The position numbers were made by a program, and so were the translations under genes. From Chryseobacterium carnipullorum (GTDB lineage: Bacteria; Bacteroidota; Bacteroidia; Flavobacteriales; Weeksellaceae), in assembly GCF_900142785.1 (NCBI RefSeq), contig NZ_FRCD01000001.1:248001-312000 (forward strand): 64,000 nucleotides of DNA. The letters are read 5' to 3'. The notes under the pieces were generated by a model. The model was not told where the DNA came from, made no database searches, and saw nothing but the letters and a program-made list of their open reading frames with translations. Shown one piece after another: positions 8,779 through 17,148 of the stretch. Each line of letters begins with the position of its first letter. Position 1 is the stretch's first letter.

Positions 8779-9606
8779 ATGTTAAGAAATTATAGTAACA
8801 GCCGAACATTGGGAGACAATATCAGATTGGGGACGCTGACTGCATTCACTGCAGGGACTATAAATATTGCTTCCCTGTTAATATTTCTCTCTTTTACCTC
8901 CAACGTAACAGGACACTACGCCATATTGGCGGCAGAGATTAGCAAAGGAAACTGGACCCAGGTAGCGGTAGTGGGAGCATGGATTTTTCTCTTCTTCTTC
9001 GGAAGCTTTGTGTCTAATTTCATTGTGATCAACTTCAATAAGAGAAGCAAGTATTTCGCACATTCTATGCCTATTGTTCTGGAAATTATGTGTTTGTTAT
9101 TTGTTGGAATCTATGGACAGTTTTATTATCAGAAAACATTGGAAGAAACAGAATATCTGGTGGCGCTGATGCTTTTTGCAACCGGACTTCAAAACGGCCT
9201 TACGGCAAGTATCTCCAATTTCTCGGTAAAGACCACCCACCTTACGGGTACCACTACCGACCTTGGAATTCTGTTTTCTATGTTTACGAAAAAGAAATAC
9301 AGAAAGAGCGGGGAACTGATCGCAAGAGCAAAACTGCTGATGAGTATCATGGTAGCCTACGTTTTAGGAGCGGTATTCTCAGGACTTACCTACTATTATC
9401 TTGAATTCAGGGTATTTTATGTCATCAGTGTATGTCTTTTAATTGTCATCGGATATGATGCTTATAAAATTCATATGAGACACTTTAACACCAAATACCG
9501 CTACAGCAGGATTTATAAAAAGCCTACTCTATTAGCGTATTTGTATGATAAGGTCCACGGAATTCCTAAAAGAAAAGAAAAAAGAACGCTTGTTTTTGAT
9601 GAATAA
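8779..9606 (+). CDS. YoaK/DUF1275 family membrane protein
   Basis: Integral membrane protein of 275 residues with about six hydrophobic helices. The N-terminal LGTLTAFTAGTINIASLL, the central GLQNGLTASIS and the following TTHLTGTTTDLG are hallmark DUF1275 (YoaK) segments. The family is widespread but functionally uncharacterised; a transporter-like role is often assumed. The C-terminus after residue 235 is a basic cytoplasmic tail. It is the second gene of the operon behind the OmpR-type repeat promoter, and an intrinsic terminator at 9651-9690 closes the unit. Confidence 0.85.
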   Translation: MLRNYSNSRTLGDNIRLGTLTAFTAGTINIASLLIFLSFTSNVTGHYAILAAEISKGNWTQVAVVGAWIFLFFFGSFVSNFIVINFNKRSKYFAHSMPIVLEIMCLLFVGIYGQFYYQKTLEETEYLVALMLFATGLQNGLTASISNFSVKTTHLTGTTTDLGILFSMFTKKKYRKSGELIARAKLLMSIMVAYVLGAVFSGLTYYYLEFRVFYVISVCLLIVIGYDAYKIHMRHFNTKYRYSRIYKKPTLLAYLYDKVHGIPKRKEKRTLVFDE

Positions 9607-9650
9607 GCGAAGAGATAAATATCAGTATTATTTTTGTGTAAACTAGCTGT

Positions 9651-9690
9651 GAACACTCCTTTTCGATGGTAGAGAAGGAGTGTTCTTTTT
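9651..9690 (+). terminator. Intrinsic terminator after the YoaK-like gene
   Basis: GAACACTCCTT (9651-9661) pairs perfectly with AAGGAGTGTTC (9675-9685), with partial pairing inside the loop, followed by five T residues at 9686-9690. Confidence 0.85.
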
Positions 9691-9708
9691 CAGTTAAAAG
9701 AAAGTTAT

Positions 9709-9883
9709 TTTAACGCAAAGGTTGATATTAAAGCGTTTTATTTCTAAGTCTGGAAAGGAGAAATCAATCGAAAATTGATTCGATGAAGCGTACGGATAAA
9801 ACGGTCGCTTAGTCAGTGTCGAAGCCACAGCTCTTTTGCCCTCCTTAATACTAAAGCAATTCATCATTAAACTTTGCATTAAA
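9709..9883. repeat. MITE-like element with imperfect terminal inverted repeats
   Basis: The left end TTTAACGCAAAGGTT (9709-9723) and the right end AACTTTGCATTAAA (9870-9883) are imperfect inverted repeats (reverse complement TTTAATGCAAAGTT). The interior has no gene. The related motif ACTTTGCGTT at 4966-4975 suggests a family of such ends in this genome. Non-autonomous mobility is an inference. Confidence 0.45.
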
Positions 9884-9993
9884 AAAAGACAAATTTCTTT
9901 TCAATATTTTTTTCCTTTGTCGGGGATAAAAACAGAACAGGACAGCACATTGTGATTAAAATGTTGATAATTAAATTTTAATTCACGGTTTTA

Positions 9994-10027
9994 TTGTTTT
10001 AATTCCCGTTTCCATTGACTATTTTTG
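9994..10027 (+). promoter_or_regulatory. Predicted promoter of the mutL operon
   Basis: TTG at 9994-9996 and TATTTTTG at 10020-10027, 23 bp apart, match the Bacteroidota -33/-7 signals. The predicted start lies about 15 nt before the mutL ATG at 10048. Confidence 0.55.
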
Positions 10028-10047
10028 TAAGTTGATTACAACGTTTT

Positions 10048-11844
10048 ATGTCAGATATTATTCAGCTTTTACCGGATCATGTAGCGAACCAAATTGCGGC
10101 AGGAGAAGTGGTGCAGAGACCTGCGTCCATTGTGAAAGAACTTTTGGAAAATGCTATTGATGCCGAAGCGTCTAAGATAGAATTGATTATCAGAGACGCC
10201 GGAAAAAACCTGATCCAGGTGGTAGACGACGGCAAAGGAATGTCTGAAACGGATGCAAGAATGGCGTTTGAAAGACATGCTACCTCAAAGATCAAAGGGA
10301 CGGAAGATATCTTTAAGATCTCTACCAAAGGATTCAGAGGTGAAGCACTGGCTTCTATCGCTGCGGTTTCTCAGGTTGAACTGAGAACGAAGCAGAATGA
10401 TGCCAAGATCGGAACCAATATCTACATTGAAGGCGGGGTATTTCAGTTTCAGGATCCCATACAGACTGTAGAAGGTTCTAATTTTCTGGTGAAGAATCTT
10501 TTCTATAATGTTCCGGCCAGAAGGAAATTTCTTAAAAATAATAATGTTGAATTCAGACATGTTATTGACGAATTCCAGCGTGTTGCGTTGGCGCATGAAA
10601 ATCTGGAGTTTTCTCTTTTTCATGATGATGAAGCGGTTTTCAGATTAAGAAAAGGAAGCCAGATGCAGCGTATTGTAGATGTTTTTGGACGTAAACTGCA
10701 GCCGCAGCTGATTCCTATCAAAGAAGATATTATCTGGTGTAAACTTCATGGGTTTGTTGCCAAACCGGAAGGGGCCAAAAAATCGAGAGGAGAGCAGTTT
10801 CTTTTTGTCAACGGAAGGTATTTCAGAAGCCCGTATTTCAATAAAGCGGTTCAGGAAGCTTTTGAAGGACTGCTTCAGCCGGGGTATGTTCCTACATTTT
10901 TCCTTTATCTGGAAATGGATCCGGAAAAAATAGACGTGAATATCCATCCTCAGAAAACAGAGGTGAAGTTTGAAGATGAACATCTGATCTTTGCCCTGCT
11001 TCGTTCCACCATTAAAAGATCTCTGGGTATTTATAACGTTTCCCCGAGCCTTGATTTTGATAAAGATCCTGAAATGGATGCGATGATGAATAAACCTTTT
11101 CCAAGCAAGGGAAACAGTGGTGGCGGGATGCTCAAAATGCCTGAAATTATTGTAGACAAAGACTACAATCCATTTATTGAAGAAAGAAATGTACGTCCGG
11201 AGGAGATCCAGAATCTTACGGAAATGTACCATCAGAACATTACCGCAGAGCCTTCAAAGATCAATTTATTTGAAGACGAAGATTTCGATGAAGATCTGAT
11301 GAGGTTGCCGAACGGCTACTGGCTGTTCAATAAGGGAGATGTGACCCTGATGCTTGATTTGGGAAGAATGCACCGATTGGTCGTTGCGGAAAACAACAAA
11401 ACGTCAAGGAAAAGTAATCTCAATATCAACCCAAACAGCCATTCGTTGCTGTTTTCTCTGGAGTACCATATGAACGAAATAGAGAAGAATAAATACAATT
11501 CTTTCAAAAAATTTCTTCCGGAACTCGGGTTTGACATGAAAATTGCACATGAAAGCGTGCTGAGAATAGATGCACTGCCCGAAGGATTGAAGGAAACCCA
11601 GGCGATGAAGTTCCTAGAGAATCTTTTTGAGATCCTTGAATATAAGAGTGAAGAGGAATTTATGCAGTATTATCTGAATCAGTGGAACAAAATGCACTCG
11701 AAATCAAGGTTTGATTTTATTTATAAAAAAGATGCGGAACAGGTCATTAAAGATTTTACAGCTTTAGGCTTCCCGGAATTTTTACCGGATGGCAAAAGAT
11801 GTTTTTATGAAGTTCCGTTTAATGATTTTAAAAACAAGTTTTAA
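10048..11844 (+). CDS. mutL: DNA mismatch repair protein MutL
   Basis: Mismatch repair ATPase of 598 residues that links MutS recognition to downstream excision. The GHKL ATPase domain is complete: ELLENAIDAEA (31-41), DDGKGM (60-65), RHATSK (76-81) and TKGFRGEALASI (93-104), followed by the S5-like transducer domain with KIDVNIHPQKTEVKF near 293-307. The C-terminal dimerisation region (about 420-598) is present. However, the endonuclease motif DQHA-x2-E-x4-E and the CPHGRP motif of nicking MutL proteins are not visible: the corresponding strand reads LMLDLGRMHRLVVAE and the tail PEFLPDGKRCFYEVP. It heads the operon with a rhomboid protease 2 bp downstream. Confidence 0.95.
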   Translation: MSDIIQLLPDHVANQIAAGEVVQRPASIVKELLENAIDAEASKIELIIRDAGKNLIQVVDDGKGMSETDARMAFERHATSKIKGTEDIFKISTKGFRGEALASIAAVSQVELRTKQNDAKIGTNIYIEGGVFQFQDPIQTVEGSNFLVKNLFYNVPARRKFLKNNNVEFRHVIDEFQRVALAHENLEFSLFHDDEAVFRLRKGSQMQRIVDVFGRKLQPQLIPIKEDIIWCKLHGFVAKPEGAKKSRGEQFLFVNGRYFRSPYFNKAVQEAFEGLLQPGYVPTFFLYLEMDPEKIDVNIHPQKTEVKFEDEHLIFALLRSTIKRSLGIYNVSPSLDFDKDPEMDAMMNKPFPSKGNSGGGMLKMPEIIVDKDYNPFIEERNVRPEEIQNLTEMYHQNITAEPSKINLFEDEDFDEDLMRLPNGYWLFNKGDVTLMLDLGRMHRLVVAENNKTSRKSNLNINPNSHSLLFSLEYHMNEIEKNKYNSFKKFLPELGFDMKIAHESVLRIDALPEGLKETQAMKFLENLFEILEYKSEEEFMQYYLNQWNKMHSKSRFDFIYKKDAEQVIKDFTALGFPEFLPDGKRCFYEVPFNDFKNKF

Positions 11845-11846
11845 AA

Positions 11847-12575
11847 ATGTTTAACAATATACCGCCCATCACCAGGAATATTATCATTATCAATATCATC
11901 GTATTCATTGGGACTTATTTTCTTGGAAATCAGGTAATCGGTTATCTTGCCGGATTTTACCCATTTTCTCCGTTTTTCCATTCATGGCAGATCATTACAC
12001 ATATGTTTATGCATGGAAGCATTATGCATATTTTGTTTAATATGCTGACATTGTACAGTTTCGGACCTATTCTTGAACAAGCTTTGGGAGAGAAGAAATA
12101 TCTGATTCTTTATTTTCTAAGTGGATTGGGAGCTTTCTTTCTTTTTAATTTATGGAATTTTGTTGAAGCTCAGCAGCTTACGGGTGAGTTGCAGCAGCTT
12201 GGATTCAATGTCAATGCCTATTTATCCGGAGCCAGCGTTGGATTTACCGGAGATGCGGCTTCTGTTCTTAAACAAAAAGAGTTGCTGGAAAGCTTTAAAG
12301 CAATTGTAACAACGCCTATGGTAGGTGCTTCCGGAGCTATTTTCGGAGTTGTAGCGGCTTTTGCCACTCTTTACCCGGATTCAAAAATCATGATGATGTT
12401 TATCCCGGTTCCTATAAAAGTAAAATACCTGATGCCTATCGTGATTGTTGTTTCTGTATACCTGGGTGTTTCCGGAAACGGAGGAGGTATTGCACATCTT
12501 GCTCACGTAGGAGGAGCATTGGTTGGCTTTATTCTTGCAAGGATCTGGAGAAAACATCTGTATAGATTCAATTAA
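11847..12575 (+). CDS. Rhomboid-family intramembrane serine protease
   Basis: Polytopic membrane protease of 242 residues that cleaves substrate helices within the membrane. The catalytic serine S162 lies in GASGAIFG and the catalytic histidine H220 in AHLAHVGGALVGF. The oxyanion/loop motif HMFMHGSIMHILFNM (52-66) is typical. About 30 residues (AQQLTGELQQLGFNVNAYLSG) extend a loop before the active-site helix, as in many Bacteroidota rhomboids. The ATG is 2 bp after the mutL stop, indicating translational coupling. The endogenous substrate is unknown. Confidence 0.93.
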   Translation: MFNNIPPITRNIIIINIIVFIGTYFLGNQVIGYLAGFYPFSPFFHSWQIITHMFMHGSIMHILFNMLTLYSFGPILEQALGEKKYLILYFLSGLGAFFLFNLWNFVEAQQLTGELQQLGFNVNAYLSGASVGFTGDAASVLKQKELLESFKAIVTTPMVGASGAIFGVVAAFATLYPDSKIMMMFIPVPIKVKYLMPIVIVVSVYLGVSGNGGGIAHLAHVGGALVGFILARIWRKHLYRFN

Positions 12576-12581
12576 AATTCT

Positions 12582-13571
12582 GTGAAAGTTTTCCGTCTTA
12601 TCATACTGATCCTGCATGTGGGTATTTTATTCCTGCTGCTGGGTACTTTAATGAATGCTTATGTACCACCCAAAATATTTCCGTGGTTCAATCTGCTTTC
12701 TTTGGGGTTTCCCATCCTTATTATTTTATATGCACTATTGACGCTTTTCTGGCTTTTCAGCTGGAAAAAGAGAACTTTTGCATTTATGCTGGCAGGGCTG
12801 ATCTTCATGAACCCTGTACAACGGTGGGTGAATTTTTCATCCGATAAAAAAGAGACAGCGAATCTTAAAATAGTATCCTTCAATGTCAAAGCGGGATTGA
12901 TGGGACCTACGGATATTGAAAAATACCTGAACAGGGCTGATGCAGATGTAGTGATGCTGCAGGAAGCAGGTAGTAAGATTTCGTTAAAGGGAATGACCGG
13001 AATAGGAGACAATGGCGTTTTAAAACTCTTTTCAAAACATAAAGTTGTAGAATCAAAGGAGTTGATCAAGAGTGATTTTTATACGAATAATGCCTATGCA
13101 TCTCAAACGGATATTGAAATTAAAGGAAAGGTATATCGTTTTATCAATGTGTATCTGGAACCTTTTAAATTCGAAAAAGGTATGGTTAAAATAGATGGGG
13201 TTAAAGAAGAGGATGAGCAAAAACTGAAAAATATTGTGAGAAGACTTATTCCTGTCTTCAAAAAGCATCAGGATCAGGTGGATACGATCAAAGAGGCAAT
13301 TGAAAATTCTCCTTATCCTGTAATTATTGCCGGAGATCTTAATTCTGTTCCGAATTCTTATGAATACTATCACTTAGGAGATGGACTGGATGATGCCTTT
13401 GTAAAAGCAGGGAAAGGCAGTGCTACAAGCTTTCACGACTATAAATTTCCGATCAGAATTGATTATATTTTTACATCAAAAACAGTACAACCTTTGACCT
13501 ATACCGTAGACCGAAGTGTAAAGCTTTCAGATCATTATCCTGTAATTGCAACTTTTTCACTAAATCATTAA
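12582..13571 (+). CDS. Membrane-anchored EEP-family phosphohydrolase (copy 1)
   Basis: A 329-residue protein starting with GTG at 12582, 6 bp after the rhomboid gene. Two or three N-terminal membrane helices (about 4-70) are followed by an endonuclease/exonuclease/phosphatase domain: FNVKAGLM, DVVMLQEAG, VIIAGDLNSVPNS, FPIRIDYIFTSK and SDHYPVIA, which carry the metal-binding Glu, the Asp/Asn pair and the terminal Asp-His. The family cleaves phosphodiester or phosphomonoester bonds in nucleic acids, phosphoinositides or lipids; the substrate cannot be read from sequence. The enzyme domain probably faces the periplasm, judged only from the anchor layout. A paralogue follows directly. Confidence 0.88.
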   Translation: MKVFRLIILILHVGILFLLLGTLMNAYVPPKIFPWFNLLSLGFPILIILYALLTLFWLFSWKKRTFAFMLAGLIFMNPVQRWVNFSSDKKETANLKIVSFNVKAGLMGPTDIEKYLNRADADVVMLQEAGSKISLKGMTGIGDNGVLKLFSKHKVVESKELIKSDFYTNNAYASQTDIEIKGKVYRFINVYLEPFKFEKGMVKIDGVKEEDEQKLKNIVRRLIPVFKKHQDQVDTIKEAIENSPYPVIIAGDLNSVPNSYEYYHLGDGLDDAFVKAGKGSATSFHDYKFPIRIDYIFTSKTVQPLTYTVDRSVKLSDHYPVIATFSLNH

Positions 13572-13649
13572 CAATCATAATATTAGTTAAAGCTTTGGCG
13601 CTTGGTAGGATTTTTGATTGAAGAAGGACATACCCTAGATTGTTTTTTC

Positions 13650-14624
13650 ATGAAGCCGAGCCAGTTGTTATTATTTGTTCATATTGTTGTTGCCGTGTTG
13701 CTATTGTGCACATTGGGAAATGCATGGATTCCGCCCAATTTTATGGGCTCACTTAATCTTCTTTCTCTGTGTTTTCCCTATCTGTTTATCGTATATTTTC
13801 TCTTAACGCTCGTTTGGGTGATCAAAAGAAAGAAAATAGCCATTGCTTTCGCCTTTGGACTGCTTCTTTTTTACAATCCGGTAAGAAGATGGGTCAATTT
13901 TTCCCCAAAAACGGAAAGCTTAAAATCGATAAGAGATATTAAAGTGCTTACATTTAATGTAAAATACGGAGATTTCGGTTGGGAAAAAGTGAAAAAATAT
14001 ATTCAGGATCAGGATGCTGATATTATTTTGGTTCAGGAAAAAGACACGAACAGAGCGATCAGAAAGGATATGGTAAAATACCCTTCTGTTATTCTCAAGA
14101 CAAAGCATAAGATTGTAAGACAGGAAAAGCTGATAGAAGAACAGGCAAGAGGTAATTCTTTCTATGCCGATATAGATATCAACGGAAAAATCATTAGAGT
14201 AGTCAATGTATATTTAGAGCCTTTCAGGTTGCACAAGTCAATGCTTAAATTTGACGGTTTTGCCAAGGAAGGCGGAAAAATTGCCAATCTGCTTTCTCAT
14301 ATGACGCCTACGTTTCAGGCTCATGAAGATCAGATCAGGAAAATCAGAAAAGTAATTGATTTTTCACCTTATCCGGTGATTCTGGCGGGTGATTTTAATT
14401 CTGTCCCTAATTCCTATGAATATTATAATCTTGGGAGAGATCTTCAGGACGCATTTCTTACCGTAGGAAACGGAGCTTCTACCAGTTTCCATGACTATAA
14501 GGTACCTTTGAGAATTGATTATATCTTTACGTCAAAATCTATCATTCCTTTAAGCTATAAAGTTGACCACTCTGTAAAATTATCGGATCACTATCCTGTA
14601 ATTGCAGAATTTCTGCTAAATTAG
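13650..14624 (+). CDS. Membrane-anchored EEP-family phosphohydrolase (copy 2)
   Basis: Tandem paralogue of the preceding gene, 324 residues from the ATG at 13650. The longer frame from 13602 adds 16 residues with no counterpart in copy 1, so the later start is preferred. It has the same layout: N-terminal membrane helices, then FNVKYGDFG, DADIILVQEK, VILAGDFNSVPNS, PLRIDYIFTSK and SDHYPVIAEF. The catalytic residues are kept, so both copies are probably active. Similarity extends over the whole length, pointing to a local duplication followed by substantial divergence. The purpose of keeping two copies is not evident. Confidence 0.87.
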   Translation: MKPSQLLLFVHIVVAVLLLCTLGNAWIPPNFMGSLNLLSLCFPYLFIVYFLLTLVWVIKRKKIAIAFAFGLLLFYNPVRRWVNFSPKTESLKSIRDIKVLTFNVKYGDFGWEKVKKYIQDQDADIILVQEKDTNRAIRKDMVKYPSVILKTKHKIVRQEKLIEEQARGNSFYADIDINGKIIRVVNVYLEPFRLHKSMLKFDGFAKEGGKIANLLSHMTPTFQAHEDQIRKIRKVIDFSPYPVILAGDFNSVPNSYEYYNLGRDLQDAFLTVGNGASTSFHDYKVPLRIDYIFTSKSIIPLSYKVDHSVKLSDHYPVIAEFLLN

Positions 14625-14628
14625 TTCC

Positions 14629-14991
14629 ATGAAAAATTTATTGTCTGCAGTTTTTATGATATCCCTTGTAATGGTAGCCTGTTCAAAGAAAGAGACGCCT
14701 GGTTTTGCGGCTGATCAGGAAATGAAAATCCATTATGATACAGCAGCGGTTGATTCGTTTTCTGCGGGAGCCACGTCTGTAGATATTGTACGTCAGATCA
14801 GAATGTCTTCACAGAAGTACCAGGACTCCATCAAACAGGCTGAAAAACTTCAGAAAGAAGAACAGAAACTGAAGGAAGAGCTGGAAAAAGAAAATAAAAA
14901 GAAGCTGGAAGAGGAGAAGAAAAAGACAGAAACCGATAAGAAAAAGGCTACTCCTGAAACTTCGCCAGCGACTGGTACAAAGACCAATTAA
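14629..14991 (+). CDS. Small lipoprotein with charged coiled coil
   Basis: A 120-residue protein with a lipoprotein signal peptide (SLVMVAC, Cys at about 18). A short globular or disordered stretch is followed by a Lys/Glu-rich alpha-helical segment (about 70-110) full of KEE and EKK heptad-like repeats and a Thr/Pro-rich end. It begins 4 bp after the EEP copy 2 gene and is part of the same operon. No domain is recognised. A periplasmic spacer or cell-wall-facing coiled coil is possible. Confidence 0.7.
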   Translation: MKNLLSAVFMISLVMVACSKKETPGFAADQEMKIHYDTAAVDSFSAGATSVDIVRQIRMSSQKYQDSIKQAEKLQKEEQKLKEELEKENKKKLEEEKKKTETDKKKATPETSPATGTKTN

Positions 14992-15031
14992 CCCTCACTC
15001 ACATTAAAAAACATTTATAAAAATATAAAAT

Positions 15032-15412
15032 ATGAAAAAACAAATCTTAGCAGCAGCGGCAATAGCTTTACTTGCTGTATCGTGTACAAAATCTACTACT
15101 AAAACAGAACAGGTAGAAAGCGCTGACGGATCAGTAACCACCACTACGACCACCGTTTCTGAAACGCCTTCTCAAATGGTAGATTCTGCTAAAATAAACA
15201 AAGCTAAACAGGATGTGAAATCCAAAGTAGATGAAGCCGGAAATAAAATAGACAATGCCGCTCAGAAAACGAAAGAAGACCTTAATAAAGCAGGAAAAGA
15301 CATCAAAGCCGGAGCAAAAGAAGTCGGACAGGATGTAAAAGAAGCCGCTGCAAAAGGGGCTGCAAAAGTAGAAGAAGGGGCAAAGAAACTGAAAGAGGAT
15401 CTAAAGAAATAG
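15032..15412 (+). CDS. LEA-like/hydrophilic repeat lipoprotein
   Basis: A 126-residue protein with signal peptide and lipobox (LLAVSC). The mature part is extremely hydrophilic: a Thr-rich linker, then from about residue 55 degenerate 11-residue repeats of the type KAGKDIKAGAKEVGQDVKEA, which resemble group 3 late-embryogenesis-abundant (LEA) or YtxH/CsbD-like stress proteins. Such sequences form amphipathic helices on drying or near membranes. It is the last gene before a strong terminator at 15429-15462. Its role in desiccation or envelope stress is inference from composition. Confidence 0.7.
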   Translation: MKKQILAAAAIALLAVSCTKSTTKTEQVESADGSVTTTTTTVSETPSQMVDSAKINKAKQDVKSKVDEAGNKIDNAAQKTKEDLNKAGKDIKAGAKEVGQDVKEAAAKGAAKVEEGAKKLKEDLKK

Positions 15413-15428
15413 TCCGTATAAAATACAG

Positions 15429-15462
15429 AAAACGCAGCCGGGATTACGGCTGCGTTTTTTTT
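15429..15462 (+). terminator. Intrinsic terminator of the mutL operon
   Basis: A 12-bp perfect stem (AAAACGCAGCCG at 15429-15440 with its complement at 15447-15458) with a 6-nt loop, followed by a T-run. Confidence 0.9.
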
Positions 15463-15528
15463 ATGCTCTTTTTTTTGAAGAATAAGATGGAGGTTAGAAG
15501 TTATATTGGAAAGCTATTCTTCAATTTT

Positions 15529-17043
15529 TTATCTGTTAAGTTCCAGTAATGGATCAATATATTCTCTGTCGTTGCTGAGTCTTGGTACTTTATTCTGCCC
15601 TCCTAGTTTTCCTTTACCCTCAAGCCATTGATAGAAAAGATCAGGTTTGGCAATATGAACGATTGGTCTTTTCAGGGTCAGATTATTGTATCTTTTCGCT
15701 TCATAATCTGAATTGATTGTTTTTAAGTGATGATCGAAGGCGTCTGTAAAACGTTCCAGATCATCCGGATGGTGGCTGAATTCAAAGATCCACTCGTGGG
15801 CACCGCCTTCATTCTCTTTCATGAAGACTGGCGCACCAGTAAAATCCGTAATACTTGCTCCGGTAACTTCACAGGCTTTTGAAAGGGCAGATTCTACATT
15901 GGTGATCATCAGCTCTTCCCCGAATGCATTGATATAATGTTTGGTTCTTCCCGTAATTTTAATTCTGAAAGGATTGGTAGAGGTAAAGACAACGGTGTCG
16001 CCGATCAGGTATCTCCACAGTCCGCCGTTGGTAGTGATCACCATTGCATAGTTTTTTCCTACTTCAACATCTTCCAGACTCACTACTTTCGGATTGGAAA
16101 AATGAAACTGATCCATTGGAATGAATTCATAGAAAATACCATAATCAAGCATCAAAAGCATTTCATCACTGTCCGACCTGTCCTGGATCCCGAAGAAGCC
16201 TTCAGAAGCATTGTAAATTTCGTAGTAATTGATCTTTTTACCGATGATCTGTCTGTATTGGTCCTTGTAGGCCTTGAAGCTGATTCCACCGTGAAAAAAG
16301 ACCTCTAAATTGGGCCAGAGTTCTGAAATGCTTCCGCTTCCGGTTTCTTTTAAAACTCTTTGAAGAAGAACAAGCATCCAGCTGGGTACGCCAAGGATAC
16401 TTCCCACATCTTCATTTTTCACTTCAGAGGTGATGGCTTTAAGCTTGCTTTCCCATTCAGACATCAGAGAAACTTTTTTGCTTGGGGTGGTGGTGATCTC
16501 TACCCAAAAAGGCAGGTTATCAATTAAAATAGCAGAAAGATCCCCGAATTTGGTGTTGAAATCTGCGTGGAGCTCTGAACTGCCTCCCAGACGTAGGTTT
16601 TTATTGGTGAACAGCTGATTTTCCGGATGATTATTGGCATAAATGGAAACCATATCCTTTCCTGCCTTCATATGGCAGTATTCAAGACTTTCCGTGGAAA
16701 TAGGGATGAACTTGCTCTTTGCATTGGTCGTTCCGGATGATTTGGCAAAGTGTTTAATGTATCCTGGCCAGCTAACATCCTTGTGTCCCTGTCTTGCTCT
16801 TTCAATAAAAGGCTCAAAATCTTCATAGGTAACGATAGGAACCTTGTTTTTAAAGTCCTGATAGCTGGAAATTGAATTGAAACCATACGCTTTGCCGTAC
16901 TCAGTATCCTCCGCATGAAACAGCTGAGAAAAGAGTATACCTTTCTGAGTTTCAATGGGATGATCCATGAAATTCTGAATCTGATCGATCCTTTGGCGGA
17001 TAAACCAGTTGACGACAGTATTGAAAAGTGCCTTTGTTGCCAT
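15529..17043 (-). CDS. GH3-family acyl-acid amido synthetase-like protein
   Basis: Adenylate-forming enzyme of 504 residues related to plant GH3 proteins, which join acyl acids to amino acids through an acyl-adenylate. ATP motif 1 is at 102-106 (SSGTTNAKSKFIPIS), motif 2 is YNASEGFFG and motif 3 is WRYLIGDTVVF; the C-terminal lobe with HEWIFEF completes the fold. GH3-like genes are common in Bacteroidota but their substrates are unknown. The gene stands alone on the minus strand, convergent with the mutL operon. Its -7 box lies only 6 nt from the ATG. Confidence 0.9.
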   Translation of the reverse strand: MATKALFNTVVNWFIRQRIDQIQNFMDHPIETQKGILFSQLFHAEDTEYGKAYGFNSISSYQDFKNKVPIVTYEDFEPFIERARQGHKDVSWPGYIKHFAKSSGTTNAKSKFIPISTESLEYCHMKAGKDMVSIYANNHPENQLFTNKNLRLGGSSELHADFNTKFGDLSAILIDNLPFWVEITTTPSKKVSLMSEWESKLKAITSEVKNEDVGSILGVPSWMLVLLQRVLKETGSGSISELWPNLEVFFHGGISFKAYKDQYRQIIGKKINYYEIYNASEGFFGIQDRSDSDEMLLMLDYGIFYEFIPMDQFHFSNPKVVSLEDVEVGKNYAMVITTNGGLWRYLIGDTVVFTSTNPFRIKITGRTKHYINAFGEELMITNVESALSKACEVTGASITDFTGAPVFMKENEGGAHEWIFEFSHHPDDLERFTDAFDHHLKTINSDYEAKRYNNLTLKRPIVHIAKPDLFYQWLEGKGKLGGQNKVPRLSNDREYIDPLLELNR

Positions 17044-17048
17044 TCCAA

Positions 17049-17056
17049 CAAATATA
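17049..17056 (-). promoter_or_regulatory. -7 box upstream of the GH3-like gene
   Basis: TATATTTG on the minus strand (CAAATATA at 17049-17056) matches TAnnTTTG. It ends 5 nt before the ATG, which would give an almost leaderless mRNA; no good -33 TTG is seen. Confidence 0.35.
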
Positions 17057-17096
17057 ATAATATTTGGATTTTTACAGAATTTTTATCGTGTTAAAT

Positions 17097-17126
17097 AAAA
17101 AAACCGTTACATATCATGTAACGGTT
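17097..17126 (-). terminator. Intrinsic terminator of the bacilliredoxin gene
   Basis: An 11-bp perfect stem (AACCGTTACAT at 17102-17112 with 17116-17126) and a 3-nt loop, with a T-run on the minus strand (A-run 17097-17101). It lies 23 bp past the stop codon at 17149. Confidence 0.85.
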
Positions 17127-17148
17127 CAGTATTTAGCTTTATTGTTTC

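Larger units (their letters stand above)
9607..10047. other. Intergenic region: terminator, MITE-like repeat, mutL promoter (441 bp)
   Basis: After the terminator at 9651-9690 lies a 175-bp segment (9709-9883) with imperfect terminal inverted repeats, then the mutL promoter at 9994-10027. A 61-codon minus-strand frame at 9694-9879 lies almost entirely inside the repeat and shows no protein character, so it is not called. Confidence 0.6.

Noticed and set aside
9694-9879. 61-codon minus-strand frame after the YoaK-like gene
   Set aside because: Coincides with the MITE-like repeat and has no recognisable protein features.
10645-11232. 195-codon minus-strand frame antisense to mutL
   Set aside because: Shadow of the mutL coding strand; no start signal and no family resemblance.
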